A DNA stretch of 8,643 nucleotides, from positions 60,851 to 69,493 of the forward strand of contig DCQQ01000026.1 in the NCBI GenBank assembly GCA_002323515.1, written 5' to 3'. The notes beneath the pieces were generated by a model. That model saw only the letters and a list, made by a program, of their open reading frames with translations. It was not told the DNA's origin and did no database searches. Positions 1 to 7,108 of the stretch are shown here, piece after piece. The stretch is from Balneolaceae bacterium UBA1514 (GTDB lineage: Bacteria; Bacteroidota; Rhodothermia; Balneolales; Balneolaceae). The first letter of the stretch is position 1, and every line of letters begins with the position of its first letter. The position numbers and the translations under genes are program-made.

Positions 1-770
1 GGTACATAAGAGGATAAGGTCATATCAAAGCCTGTATCCCCTATAGTCCAAGCCATATCTCGTTCTCCTTCATATGCTAAATCATTGGCAAAAGCTTCTA
101 TTCGAAAGGCAGAGGTACTTGGTTTCTTTGCCGAGACTAGGACACCTGCAGATCCATCCGAGAAAACGGAACCAGCTATTAAGGTATCGGGGTCGGTTTT
201 AGGATTAAAGTGCAAGGAGCAAAGTTCAGTAGCAACAATGAGTACCACAGCCTTAGAATCTTGATCACAAAAAGCCTGTGCCATACGAAGTGCTGGAAAA
301 GCGGCATAACATCCCATAAAGCCTATATGGTAGCGTTCAACACTTGAAGCTAAACCTAGCTCTTTAACGATTTCGTAATCAGGACCGGGAGCAAAAAAAC
401 CCGTACATGAAACCGTTATTACATGACTTATTGCCGGAAGGCCAGATTTTTTGTGCTTCTCATTTAATGCACTAGCAGTTTCTAAAAAAAGCTTCTTTGC
501 AGCAGACTTATATTTTTTATTTCGCTCACCAGTGCTGGGTATTTGTGCTGGATCAAAAGAGCGATGAAAAAAGCTGTTAGGGTCTTCAGAGAAATAGTCT
601 TCCAACACGGTATGCCGATGTTCTATTCCTGATTGAATATAAATCCTATGCAGGATTGCCTGAGTTTTTCGGTTATCCTGATGCAAATTCTTTAGTCGAT
701 CTAACAGTTCGCGTTGATTACCCCGAGATGCAGGGATGGATGTTTCTATATAGTGAATATAACTAGACAT
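1..770 (-). CDS. Type III polyketide synthase (chalcone/stilbene synthase-like), 3' end outside window
   Basis: Reading the minus strand from the ATG at 770 gives 256 intact codons with no stop up to the window edge; the family is usually about 350-390 residues, so roughly two thirds is present. The thiolase-fold active-site segment VSCTGFFAPGPD lies at residues 120-131, making C122 the expected nucleophile. It is followed by HIGFMGCYAAFPALRMA (148-164) and by GSVFSDGSAGVLV (200-212), all typical of bacterial type III PKS. The catalytic His and Asn would lie beyond the edge. Family knowledge: these soluble homodimers extend acyl-CoA starters with malonyl-CoA to give alkylresorcinols, alkylpyrones or phloroglucinols; the product here cannot be read from sequence. 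It follows the MATE gene by 43 nt on the same strand and may share its transcript. No Shine-Dalgarno is evident. Confidence 0.93.
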   Translation of the reverse strand, partial: MSSYIHYIETSIPASRGNQRELLDRLKNLHQDNRKTQAILHRIYIQSGIEHRHTVLEDYFSEDPNSFFHRSFDPAQIPSTGERNKKYKSAAKKLFLETASALNEKHKKSGLPAISHVITVSCTGFFAPGPDYEIVKELGLASSVERYHIGFMGCYAAFPALRMAQAFCDQDSKAVVLIVATELCSLHFNPKTDPDTLIAGSVFSDGSAGVLVSAKKPSTSAFRIEAFANDLAYEGERDMAWTIGDTGFDMTLSSYV

Positions 771-813
771 AGTACTACTACAATAAAGCTTAGCTATTGG
801 TTCGGCTTCTTAG

Positions 814-2157
814 TTAGTTTTTATTTCGGGTTAAAAGATGGAACCGTGTGTTGTGTAACACAGCAGCGGTACTTAAGCCTGCAATAAGTCCTATCCATAA
901 TCCTTGAGGACCGTATCCTACATTAAAACTCAGATAATAACCCATAGTAAAACCAATAAACCAGTAGGAAATCAAGTTGAATATCATAGGCATACGAGTA
1001 TCTTTTAACCCTCGAAGGGCTCCAAAAGCACCCACTTGTAAACCATCGGAGAGTTGAAAAACGGCCGCAAAAAAGACCAAACTCACCGCTAGGTTAATGA
1101 CTTCTACATCATGAGTGTACACACTTACGATGGTTTCTGGAAAAATGAAGAGTACTGCAGCAGTAATACTAGTAACTCCAGTACAAACAGCGGTTCCAGT
1201 AAACCCTCTAAAGCGTGCCTCTTCCAAAAGTCCTTTACCCATAGAAACACCAACTCGCTGAGAAATGGCTAGAGATAATCCTAAAGGAATCATGAATACG
1301 GTAGCAGCAATATTAATGGCAACCTGGTGGGCAGCAGAAGCTTGAACACTTAGGGTACCCATAAGAACGCTGACAGCAGCAAATAGAAGTACTTCCATTG
1401 TAGTACTCATGGCATTTGGTATGCCAATTTTTAACAATTCAGCAATGCGACCCCAATCGGGTCCTTTAGTTCGGACAAAAATATTAAAACGGCGGTAGGT
1501 TTTGAACTTCGCAGTAAACAGTATCATTGCAAGTCCACCGGACCATTGCACGAGCGATGTGGCGTATCCTGTACCTTCAGCACCCAATTGAGGGAGTCCG
1601 AAGGCCCCATACATTAATATGTAGTCCGCTGGAATATTGACAACAAGCATGCCTAAAGCCACAAACATAGCTGGCCTCGTATAGGCTAATCCTTCACTGA
1701 AATAACGAAAGCCTGAAAACAAGAAATAGGCGGGGATTCCCCAAGAAGCGGCCAACATGAAGTCAGTTGCTAGGGGGATGATTTCTGGATCTACCCCTAC
1801 AGCTGGCATTAACTGAGGAAGCCAACGAACAAGAAAAAAAGAAGGTACGGCAATCAATGCCACTAACCATAACATCTGTCGGGCACTTTTCCCTATTTCA
1901 TCGAATCGTTTAGCCCCTATATGATGTGAAACTACTGGATTTATAGCTACAAGTGTTCCGATTCCAAACATGAGTACCGGCAGATAAAGAGCATTCCCTA
2001 CTGCTACACCAGCTAGGTCCGCAGCGCTAAGTTGACCGGCCATGATAGTATCGGTAACATTTAAACCCATACCGAGTAGTTGAGTTCCTACAACAGGCCC
2101 ACCAATTTTGCCAAGCATACCCGCTTCTTTTTGTACCGAACTAATTGTAAAGGACAT
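814..2157 (-). CDS. MATE-family multidrug/Na+ (or H+) antiporter, NorM-type
   Basis: This 447-residue inner-membrane protein has the length and the twelve-segment hydrophobic pattern of NorM-type MATE transporters. The N-terminal signature DTIMAGQLSAADLAGVAVG starts at D36. Further family landmarks are PAYFLFSGFRYFSEGL (142-157), MEVLLFAAVS (254-263), AAHQVAINI (275-283) and SDGLQVGAFGALRGLKDTR (370-388). The acidic residues D36, E255 and D371 fall in the same motifs, and by my recollection at the same numbers, as the cation-binding residues of Vibrio cholerae NorM. The family exports cationic drugs, dyes or metabolites by cation antiport; the substrate here is unknown. It starts 11 nt after the hydroxyacid dehydrogenase stop and precedes a type III PKS, so export of a PKS product is possible but unproven. 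No clear Shine-Dalgarno precedes the ATG. Confidence 0.95.
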   Translation of the reverse strand: MSFTISSVQKEAGMLGKIGGPVVGTQLLGMGLNVTDTIMAGQLSAADLAGVAVGNALYLPVLMFGIGTLVAINPVVSHHIGAKRFDEIGKSARQMLWLVALIAVPSFFLVRWLPQLMPAVGVDPEIIPLATDFMLAASWGIPAYFLFSGFRYFSEGLAYTRPAMFVALGMLVVNIPADYILMYGAFGLPQLGAEGTGYATSLVQWSGGLAMILFTAKFKTYRRFNIFVRTKGPDWGRIAELLKIGIPNAMSTTMEVLLFAAVSVLMGTLSVQASAAHQVAINIAATVFMIPLGLSLAISQRVGVSMGKGLLEEARFRGFTGTAVCTGVTSITAAVLFIFPETIVSVYTHDVEVINLAVSLVFFAAVFQLSDGLQVGAFGALRGLKDTRMPMIFNLISYWFIGFTMGYYLSFNVGYGPQGLWIGLIAGLSTAAVLHNTRFHLLTRNKN

Positions 2158-2168
2158 GGGTAATATTC

Positions 2169-3146
2169 TTAAAAAGCGGAGATTAGGTTGGGGATTTCAC
2201 TCAGGTCTTTCTGATAAAGCACACCAGCGATAGCGCTAGCAGCTAATTCCCCAATAGCTGTTCGCGTTTCGTGCGTAGCACTTGCAATATGGGGAAGCAG
2301 TGTGCAATTAGGTGCGGTGAGTAAATCGGGATGAACGGTTGGCTCAAATTCATACACATCAATACCTGCCCCGCCAATCTGCCCCTGATGCAGTGCTTGT
2401 GCTAACGCCTGTTCATCTATAACAGGTCCTCTGGAAATATTTAAAAGAATGGAATGTTCTTGCATTAAGCTAAGGCGTTGGGCGTCGATGAGATGATGTG
2501 TACTTTCATGAAGGGGACAATGCAGACTAACGACGTCCGATCTGCTTAGTAGAGTATCTAGATCTTCTACATAACTTGCTTGAAGAGTCTGTTCAACGGA
2601 GGGAGCAACCTTGGTGCGGTTATGATAGTAAATCTCCATCCCGAATGCCTGCGCTCTTTTTGAAAAAGATTGACCTATGCGTCCCATTCCTATAATGCCA
2701 AGTTTTTTGCCCGAGAGTTCCATACCTAAAAATCCCAATGGTTCCCATTGGGTAAAGAGCCCATCCCTAAGGTATTGCTCGGCTTTGTTAAATCGACGGG
2801 TGGTCGCCAATAATAGACCCATTGTAAAATCTGCACACGATTCAGTCAATACATCAGGTGTATTAGCTACATGTATATTACAGCGGTGGGCGGCTTGAAC
2901 ATCAATATTGTTGTAGCCTACAGCAAAATTTGCCACAATTTTTAACTGATGCGCTGCTTCCAATACCCTAGATGTAACCGGGGTAGATAGCATGCATAGT
3001 AAGGCATCATAATGTCCAATTACTTCGAGCAATGACTCCTCGGTCAGAAATTGTCCTTGTTCACCCACAGTAACTTCACCCACGGTCTGGAGAAAATGTA
3101 TATTTGACGCCTGGATAGGTTCCGTAACTAAGATTCGGAATCCCAT
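2169..3146 (-). CDS. D-2-hydroxyacid dehydrogenase, glyoxylate/hydroxypyruvate reductase (GyaR) type
   Basis: The 325-residue protein is full length for the D-isomer-specific 2-hydroxyacid dehydrogenases. The Rossmann dinucleotide motif GMGRIG is at 153-158. The catalytic triad is visible as R239 (in NISRGPVID), E268 (in DVYEFEP) and H286 (in LLPHIASATH). The segments NFAVGYNNIDV (73-83) and NTPDVLTESCADF (95-107) resemble GyaR/GRHPR glyoxylate reductases (D-glycerate dehydrogenases) more than PdxB or SerA, and no C-terminal ACT domain is present. The expected reaction is NAD(P)H-dependent reduction of glyoxylate or hydroxypyruvate in the cytosol; substrate and cofactor preference are inferred from family only. 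It starts 4 nt after the rsfS stop with a good Shine-Dalgarno lying across the end of rsfS, suggesting coupled translation. Confidence 0.93.
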   Translation of the reverse strand: MGFRILVTEPIQASNIHFLQTVGEVTVGEQGQFLTEESLLEVIGHYDALLCMLSTPVTSRVLEAAHQLKIVANFAVGYNNIDVQAAHRCNIHVANTPDVLTESCADFTMGLLLATTRRFNKAEQYLRDGLFTQWEPLGFLGMELSGKKLGIIGMGRIGQSFSKRAQAFGMEIYYHNRTKVAPSVEQTLQASYVEDLDTLLSRSDVVSLHCPLHESTHHLIDAQRLSLMQEHSILLNISRGPVIDEQALAQALHQGQIGGAGIDVYEFEPTVHPDLLTAPNCTLLPHIASATHETRTAIGELAASAIAGVLYQKDLSEIPNLISAF

Positions 3147-3150
3147 TTTT

Positions 3151-3552
3151 TTACCCTTCGGATTTGATATAGGTTGCTTTAGCGTCGTTCCACATGAGTT
3201 CTAAATTATAGAAACTTCTCTTTTCCTCTGTCATAATGTGAACCACTGTGTGGATAAAATCTAGGATAATCCAAGATCGAGCTTGTAGGCCTTCTTTTTT
3301 CCATGCCTTAGCGTCTATTTTTTCTTGTACTTCAGCCTCTACAGCGTCAGCAATGGCTTTAATTTGGGTATCAGAATTACCTGTGCAAATCACAAAGAAA
3401 TCCGCTAGGGTAGTTTGAGCTGATATGTCTAATACCGTAATATCTTTGGCTTTTTTACTTTCCATACCCTCAATAATGTGGGTTACTAGGGTGTTGGAAT
3501 CTGGAGTTGCCTCGATAAATTGGTTGTTAGCGGGTTTTTCTATTTTTGTCAT
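3151..3552 (-). CDS. rsfS: Ribosomal silencing factor RsfS (Iojap/RsfA family)
   Basis: This 133-residue protein carries the whole Iojap/RsfS domain. The diagnostic core is VLDISAQTTLADFFVICTGNS at about 40-60, followed by the helix containing QIKAIADAVE (63-72), then ARSWIILDF (91-99), TVVHIMTEEKRSFYNLELMW (102-121) and the closing NDA. Known role of the family: it binds ribosomal protein uL14 on the 50S subunit and blocks joining to 30S, lowering translation during starvation or stationary phase. The first 20 or so residues are a non-conserved extension before the domain. The gene begins 2 nt after the upstream LytR_C gene and ends 4 nt before the dehydrogenase, so it is clearly internal to the leftward operon. 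No Shine-Dalgarno is evident, so reinitiation from the upstream stop is plausible. Confidence 0.96.
   Translation of the reverse strand: MTKIEKPANNQFIEATPDSNTLVTHIIEGMESKKAKDITVLDISAQTTLADFFVICTGNSDTQIKAIADAVEAEVQEKIDAKAWKKEGLQARSWIILDFIHTVVHIMTEEKRSFYNLELMWNDAKATYIKSEG
3154..3158 (-). promoter_or_regulatory. Shine-Dalgarno AAGGG for the hydroxyacid dehydrogenase
   Basis: On the minus strand AAGGG lies 7 nt before the ATG at 3146 and overlaps the last codons of rsfS. It is one of the few well-placed Shine-Dalgarno sequences in the leftward operon, and it fixes the dehydrogenase start. Confidence 0.6.
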
Positions 3553-3554
3553 AG

Positions 3555-4013
3555 TTAATCTGTGTTCAGCGATTCGTAATCTTGGCCAATTACAACGGTA
3601 ACGTCTAGAAAGAAATCTGTAGATTCCTCTTGAATTACATGGAGGGGATCTACACCTAAAGCATCAGCCACGCGATAAGCATTTGCCATGACTCGGCTAC
3701 GGGATATAATCATGGTATTTTTTACGTCAAAATGGTCAAAGTTACCGGTTTCAACGACATCGAATCCATTTTTTCTAAGCACCGAGGTATAGGCATTAGC
3801 AATACCAGATACTCCACACCCATTAAGCACTTCAATTTGTATGATATCACTGATAAGTTGAGCACTTTGCTCTGTTCTCTCATTTTGGATTCTTGGGAAC
3901 AGTACTCTGGTGAATACGGCTAGTAACAAAATGACTAGTAGAAGACTTAAAAAGCCAATAGCCGCATGCAAATAAAGAGTATTAGAAGAGGATTCTCTGG
4001 GCGTCTGACTCAT
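3555..4013 (-). CDS. Membrane-anchored stand-alone LytR_C-domain protein
   Basis: The 152-residue protein has a short hydrophilic N-terminus, one strongly hydrophobic segment at about 14-36 and a C-terminal domain at about 58-146. The domain opens with IEVLNGCGVSGIANAYTSVL and contains VVETGNFDHFDVKNTMI and VADALGV, the pattern of the LytR/CpsA C-terminal domain (Pfam LytR_C). The catalytic LCP phosphotransferase domain that often accompanies LytR_C is absent, so this is not expected to ligate polymers to the wall; a binding role outside the membrane is inferred, but its ligand is not known. The predicted topology is N-in with the domain in the periplasm. It starts 9 nt after the exported hypothetical gene and ends 2 nt before rsfS. 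LytR_C genes next to rsfS are also known in other phyla. Confidence 0.85.
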   Translation of the reverse strand: MSQTPRESSSNTLYLHAAIGFLSLLLVILLLAVFTRVLFPRIQNERTEQSAQLISDIIQIEVLNGCGVSGIANAYTSVLRKNGFDVVETGNFDHFDVKNTMIISRSRVMANAYRVADALGVDPLHVIQEESTDFFLDVTVVIGQDYESLNTD

Positions 4014-4022
4014 GTAATTTTT

Positions 4023-4550
4023 CTAGTACCACATCCCATACGATCGATACGGGTTAAATCCAGAATAGGGGTTGTACCCCATTATATTAGGTAACTGTTG
4101 ATACTGTACTTTTAAAAAAGCTTTATCAGAAATCTGGTAATTTAGTTCCGCATTCCGGATCATCACTTGTGGGCTGAAACCTTGTTGAATTCCATTGTTA
4201 TTCGAACCAAAGCCAGGGGTGTTTCTGCCAAAAGGTGAATGTAAGAAAGATACATCCACTTTACCTTGTAGCTTAGGACTAAACGCAAATTGGAGAGTAT
4301 TTGTATATGCATTGATATTTTGAACTCCTCCGCCATGCGCTGCAAAACTCATTTCATACGAGTGAGACATTTGCACATTAATTTTTTGGAAAAATTGATT
4401 CAAGCTGTGCTGAACAGTTGGGGTAGTGCGATTGATAATCGGTCCTGAATAATCATATCGGGTGGGTAAGTTTTTGCGCAGTTGTGCTTGAGTATCCAAA
4501 GATATTCCAAGAATGATAACTAGTGCTAGTGAAAAAGTAAGTGGTTTCAT
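4023..4550 (-). CDS. Small exported beta-rich protein of unknown function
   Basis: I do not recognise a named family. I place the start at the ATG at 4550, giving 175 residues, because this Met begins a good signal peptide (MKPLTFSLALVIILG, probable cleavage after TQA near residue 22). An ATG 57 nt upstream would bury it behind 19 polar and mixed residues. The mature part shows alternating polar/hydrophobic strands at about 58-71, 82-105 and 129-152, with the phrases MSHSYEMSF, LQFAFSPKLQGKVDVSFLHSPFG and NAELNYQIS, suggesting an outer-membrane or periplasmic beta-structured protein. The C-terminus (about 158-175) is rich in Tyr, Asn, Gly and Pro with two NPY triplets and ends in an aromatic residue. 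It is the first gene of the leftward operon, 9 nt before the LytR_C gene, which also points to the envelope. It is short for a closed outer-membrane barrel. Confidence 0.75.
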   Translation of the reverse strand: MKPLTFSLALVIILGISLDTQAQLRKNLPTRYDYSGPIINRTTPTVQHSLNQFFQKINVQMSHSYEMSFAAHGGGVQNINAYTNTLQFAFSPKLQGKVDVSFLHSPFGRNTPGFGSNNNGIQQGFSPQVMIRNAELNYQISDKAFLKVQYQQLPNIMGYNPYSGFNPYRSYGMWY

Positions 4551-4605
4551 AATATTGCTAATAGGTCTTTTAACAGTATACCCGAACGAATATAATTCTC
4601 TACAC

Positions 4606-4634
4606 ATTATAATGAATAGTCTCTAAATAATAAA
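4606..4634 (-). promoter_or_regulatory. Candidate sigma70-like promoter for the leftward operon
   Basis: On the minus strand a perfect TATAAT (plus positions 4606-4611) is preceded, after 17 nt, by TTTATT (4629-4634), a weak -35 match. The -10 lies about 55 nt before the ATG at 4550. The region is AT-rich, so chance matches are likely; a Bacteroidota-type promoter elsewhere in the region is equally possible. Confidence 0.25.
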
Positions 4635-4693
4635 CCTAAACTATGGTTATTTGAAATTGCTTCTAGACCTCAAAAATAGTATATTTTCTCTCT

Positions 4694-4721
4694 TTTGAAT
4701 GATGAAATAGTGCTTCATTTG
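4694..4721 (+). promoter_or_regulatory. Candidate Bacteroidota-type promoter for queA-ispD-ispF
   Basis: TTTG at 4694-4697 is followed after 16 nt by TTCATTTG at 4714-4721, which matches seven of eight positions of the Bacteroidota -7 element TAnnTTTG. Spacing is slightly short of the usual 17-23 nt. It would start transcription about 70 nt before queA. The match is suggestive only. Confidence 0.25.
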
Positions 4722-4794
4722 TATTCCCTATTCCAGCAGCTTAAAAGGGAGAGGCATTGAACAATATTAAGGCTCAAGAAGTAAAAATCAAGGA

Positions 4795-5850
4795 ATGAAA
4801 CTTACCGATTTTAGATACGAAATAGAAGGTTTAAATATCCCAGACGCACCACTTAAAGAAAGAGATAGTGCGAAATTATTGGTTCTTAACAGGGCTGAAC
4901 AAACCATTGAACACCGAAATTTTTCAGATATACATGAATATTTGAATGAAGGCGATGTGTTAGTGTACAATAACACAAAAGTATTTCCTGCTCGCTTGAA
5001 TGGTAAGAAAGAAAAAACCGAAGCTGATATAGAGGTTTTTCTGCTAAGAGAGCTACAGCCTGAGAATATGTTGTGGGATGTGCTCGTAGAACCTGCTCGT
5101 AAAATTAGAATTGGAAACAAGTTATATTTTGGAGAAGGGGAAGATGAATTGATGGCCGAAGTGGTGGATAACACCACTTCCCGAGGGAGAACGATTCGGT
5201 TTCTATTTGATGGACCCAATCATGAATTGTATGAACGATTGGATTCTTTGGGTAAAATGCCTTTGCCACCATACATCGAGCGTGAGCCAGTTGACGAAGA
5301 TAAAGAGCGATATCAGACGGTATTCGCTTCCGAACGTGGCGCAGTAGCCGCTCCTACGGCGGGTATGCACTTTACCGAGGATCTACTAGAGAAAATAAAA
5401 GCCAAAGGAGTACATTTACTGCCTATCACACTTCACATTGGTTGGGGTACATTCCGAAATGTCGAGGTGGAAGATCTAACAAAACACCGCATGGATTCTG
5501 AAAACTATTTTATTTCACAGGATACATCTGACCAAATAAACGTGGCTCTTAAAAGTAAAAAACATAAAGTAATTGCCATGGGTACTAGTGTAGTTCGTGC
5601 GATTGAAACGAGTGTCATGGCCAGTGGAATGAGTAAGCAGGGTACGGGTTGGACCGATAAATTCATTTATCCTCCTTATCAGTTCAAGATAACTGAATCT
5701 CTTATTACCAATTTCCATCGTCCAGAATCCACCCTACTAATGTTGGGTGCCGCTTTTGCAGGCTACGATTTGCTTATGAAAGCTTACGAAGAAGCTAAAG
5801 AAAATAACTATAGGTTATTTTCCTTCGGCGATGCCGTGATGGTCATTTAA
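4795..5850 (+). CDS. queA: S-adenosylmethionine:tRNA ribosyltransferase-isomerase QueA
   Basis: The 351-residue protein is full length (E. coli QueA is about 356). Family landmarks appear in order: VYNNTKVFPARL (57-68), MPLPPYI (155-161), GAVAAPTAGMHF (182-193), LHIGWGTFRNV (213-223), TNFHRPESTLLML (305-317) and YRLFSFGDAVMV (339-350). QueA transfers and isomerises the ribosyl group of S-adenosylmethionine onto the 7-aminomethyl-7-deazaguanine base at position 34 of GUN tRNAs, forming epoxyqueuosine, the penultimate step of queuosine synthesis. Its targets include tRNA-Tyr(GTA), which is encoded 2.3 kb downstream. AAGGA lies almost against the ATG, too close to act as a normal ribosome binding site; a purine-rich AAGGGAGAGG at about 4745-4754 is too far away. 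ispD follows after 12 nt. Confidence 0.98.
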   Translation: MKLTDFRYEIEGLNIPDAPLKERDSAKLLVLNRAEQTIEHRNFSDIHEYLNEGDVLVYNNTKVFPARLNGKKEKTEADIEVFLLRELQPENMLWDVLVEPARKIRIGNKLYFGEGEDELMAEVVDNTTSRGRTIRFLFDGPNHELYERLDSLGKMPLPPYIEREPVDEDKERYQTVFASERGAVAAPTAGMHFTEDLLEKIKAKGVHLLPITLHIGWGTFRNVEVEDLTKHRMDSENYFISQDTSDQINVALKSKKHKVIAMGTSVVRAIETSVMASGMSKQGTGWTDKFIYPPYQFKITESLITNFHRPESTLLMLGAAFAGYDLLMKAYEEAKENNYRLFSFGDAVMVI

Positions 5851-5862
5851 CAAGGTAGATGT

Positions 5863-6570
5863 ATGATAAAACTAGCCGTTATATTACCAGCCGCCGGAAC
5901 AGGTAGTCGCATGAGAACGGAAACTCCAAAGCCTTATCTTCGGCTAAAAGGGGTGACTATTTTAGAGCATACCATTCGTAATTTTTTAAGGGTAGACGGC
6001 TTAGTTCAAATTGTTATTGCCACCTCCAATCAATGGATGTCCCAAGCACAAAGTATTGCTTCATCTTTTAAAAGTGACACTATCACGGTAGATGTGGTTG
6101 AAGGCGGGTCAGAACGACAATTTTCTATACATCATGCGCTTCAGTCACTCGATGATCATGTGAATATGGTAGCCGTGCATGATGCAGTCAGGCCCTTCAT
6201 CACAACTTCCTTAGTAGAATTATGCTGCACCGAAGCAAGGGATCATGGCGCCGCCATTGTTGCTGTTCCTGCCAAAGACACCATCAAACGTGTCGATGCA
6301 AAAGGCTTCATACAAGAAACCCCTAAGCGAAGCACAATTTGGCAGGCGCAGACGCCCCAAATCTTTCAGAGGCCATTACTTGAGAGAGCATATAAAAAGG
6401 CCATCGCTGAGGACTATTTCGGAACAGATGATGCATCCTTGGTGGAACGGATAGGCGGGAAGGTTAAAGTAATTGCAGGTGATAGAAGAAACTTAAAAAT
6501 CACCTTCCCTATAGACCTAAGGGTGGCTGAGATGATTTTAGAAGAAGGATCCTTTGACGTACCACAATAG
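5863..6570 (+). CDS. ispD: 2-C-methyl-D-erythritol 4-phosphate cytidylyltransferase IspD
   Basis: IspD joins CTP and methylerythritol 4-phosphate to give CDP-methylerythritol in the MEP isoprenoid pathway. At 235 residues it is full length. The nucleotide-binding loop LPAAGTGSRMRTETPKPYL (8-26) supplies R16 and K23, matching the transition-state residues R20 and K27 of E. coli. VAVHDAVRPFI (103-113) gives the metal-binding D107. VPAKDTIKRV (135-144), R156 before IWQAQTPQIF, GTDDASLVE (187-195) and K212 in NLKITFP complete the active-site set. There is no fused IspF domain; ispF is a separate gene 2 nt downstream. A second ATG at 5859 is out of frame, and a weak AAGGT precedes the true start. 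Confidence 0.97.
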   Translation: MIKLAVILPAAGTGSRMRTETPKPYLRLKGVTILEHTIRNFLRVDGLVQIVIATSNQWMSQAQSIASSFKSDTITVDVVEGGSERQFSIHHALQSLDDHVNMVAVHDAVRPFITTSLVELCCTEARDHGAAIVAVPAKDTIKRVDAKGFIQETPKRSTIWQAQTPQIFQRPLLERAYKKAIAEDYFGTDDASLVERIGGKVKVIAGDRRNLKITFPIDLRVAEMILEEGSFDVPQ

Positions 6571-6572
6571 CT

Positions 6573-7055
6573 ATGGATATTCGAGTTGGTTTTGGCTATG
6601 ATGTGCATAAATGGTCGGACGATCGTCCGCTGATATTGGGAGGAATTACAATTCCTTATACAATGGGCTTACATGGTCATTCTGACGCAGATGCGCTTTT
6701 GCATGCTATAACTGACGCCTTACTTGGAGCCCTAGCTTTAGGAGATATTGGTACTCATTTCCCAGACACGGATCCGGCGTATAAGGGTGCTGACAGTGCG
6801 CTATTGTTGGCCAAGGCGTATGAGTTGGTTGGTGGTGGTGGGTTTAGCTTAGGGAATATAGACGCTACTATAGTAATGGAGCGCCCAAAATTGTTGCCTT
6901 ATATCCCTGCTATGCGAGAGCGAATTGCTGTTATTCTTGCAGTAGAATTAAATCAGGTTTCGATCAAAGCAACAACCTCTGAACGAATGGGTTTTATTGG
7001 CCGAGAAGAAGGCGCAGCAGTCATGGCTACAGTGTTAATAAAAAAAAACAGCTAA
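6573..7055 (+). CDS. ispF: 2-C-methyl-D-erythritol 2,4-cyclodiphosphate synthase IspF
   Basis: IspF cyclises CDP-methylerythritol 2-phosphate with release of CMP, two steps after IspD in the MEP pathway. The 160-residue length is normal. GFGYDVHKW (6-14) gives zinc ligands D10 and H12, and H44 in ALLHAITDALLGALALGDIG is the third. HFPDTDP (62-68), the KATTSERMGF segment (132-141) and GREEGAA (143-149) are the family's substrate and C-terminal motifs. The ATG sits 2 nt after the ispD stop with no well-spaced Shine-Dalgarno, so translational coupling to ispD is likely. The last codons contain a run of nine A at 7040-7048, a possible polymerase slippage site that would alter only the final few residues. 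The CMK enzyme IspE that acts between IspD and IspF is not in the window. Confidence 0.98.
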   Translation: MDIRVGFGYDVHKWSDDRPLILGGITIPYTMGLHGHSDADALLHAITDALLGALALGDIGTHFPDTDPAYKGADSALLLAKAYELVGGGGFSLGNIDATIVMERPKLLPYIPAMRERIAVILAVELNQVSIKATTSERMGFIGREEGAAVMATVLIKKNS

Positions 7056-7108
7056 TTCCCCAGTCGGTATGGTGAATTACCACTGTTCATCAATAAAGGC
7101 TCCATAAC

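Larger units (their letters stand above)
4551..4794. other. AT-rich divergent intergenic region
   Basis: These 244 bases separate the leftward operon from queA and must hold both promoters. I see no convincing coding sequence, RNA gene or long repeat. Candidate promoters on each strand are listed separately; neither is strong. The start of queA is constrained by an in-frame TAA at 4768-4770, with no other start codon between that stop and the ATG at 4795. Confidence 0.7.

Noticed and set aside
781..799. Imperfect inverted repeat CAATA..GC-TTA-GCTATTG between the MATE and PKS genes
   Set aside because: Seven pairs with a 2-nt bulge and a 3-nt loop, no T-run on the minus strand; too weak for a terminator or attenuator call.
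2677..2898. A 73-codon plus-strand frame inside the hydroxyacid dehydrogenase
   Set aside because: Antisense to a gene with all family motifs; no recognisable features of its own.
4788..5219. A 143-codon minus-strand frame inside queA
   Set aside because: It lies fully antisense to a well-conserved gene, is Ser/Leu-rich with no domain, and has no start context.
7062..7085. Short hairpin TGGT-GAATT-ACCA between ispF and dedA
   Set aside because: A four-pair stem without T-tract; expected by chance.
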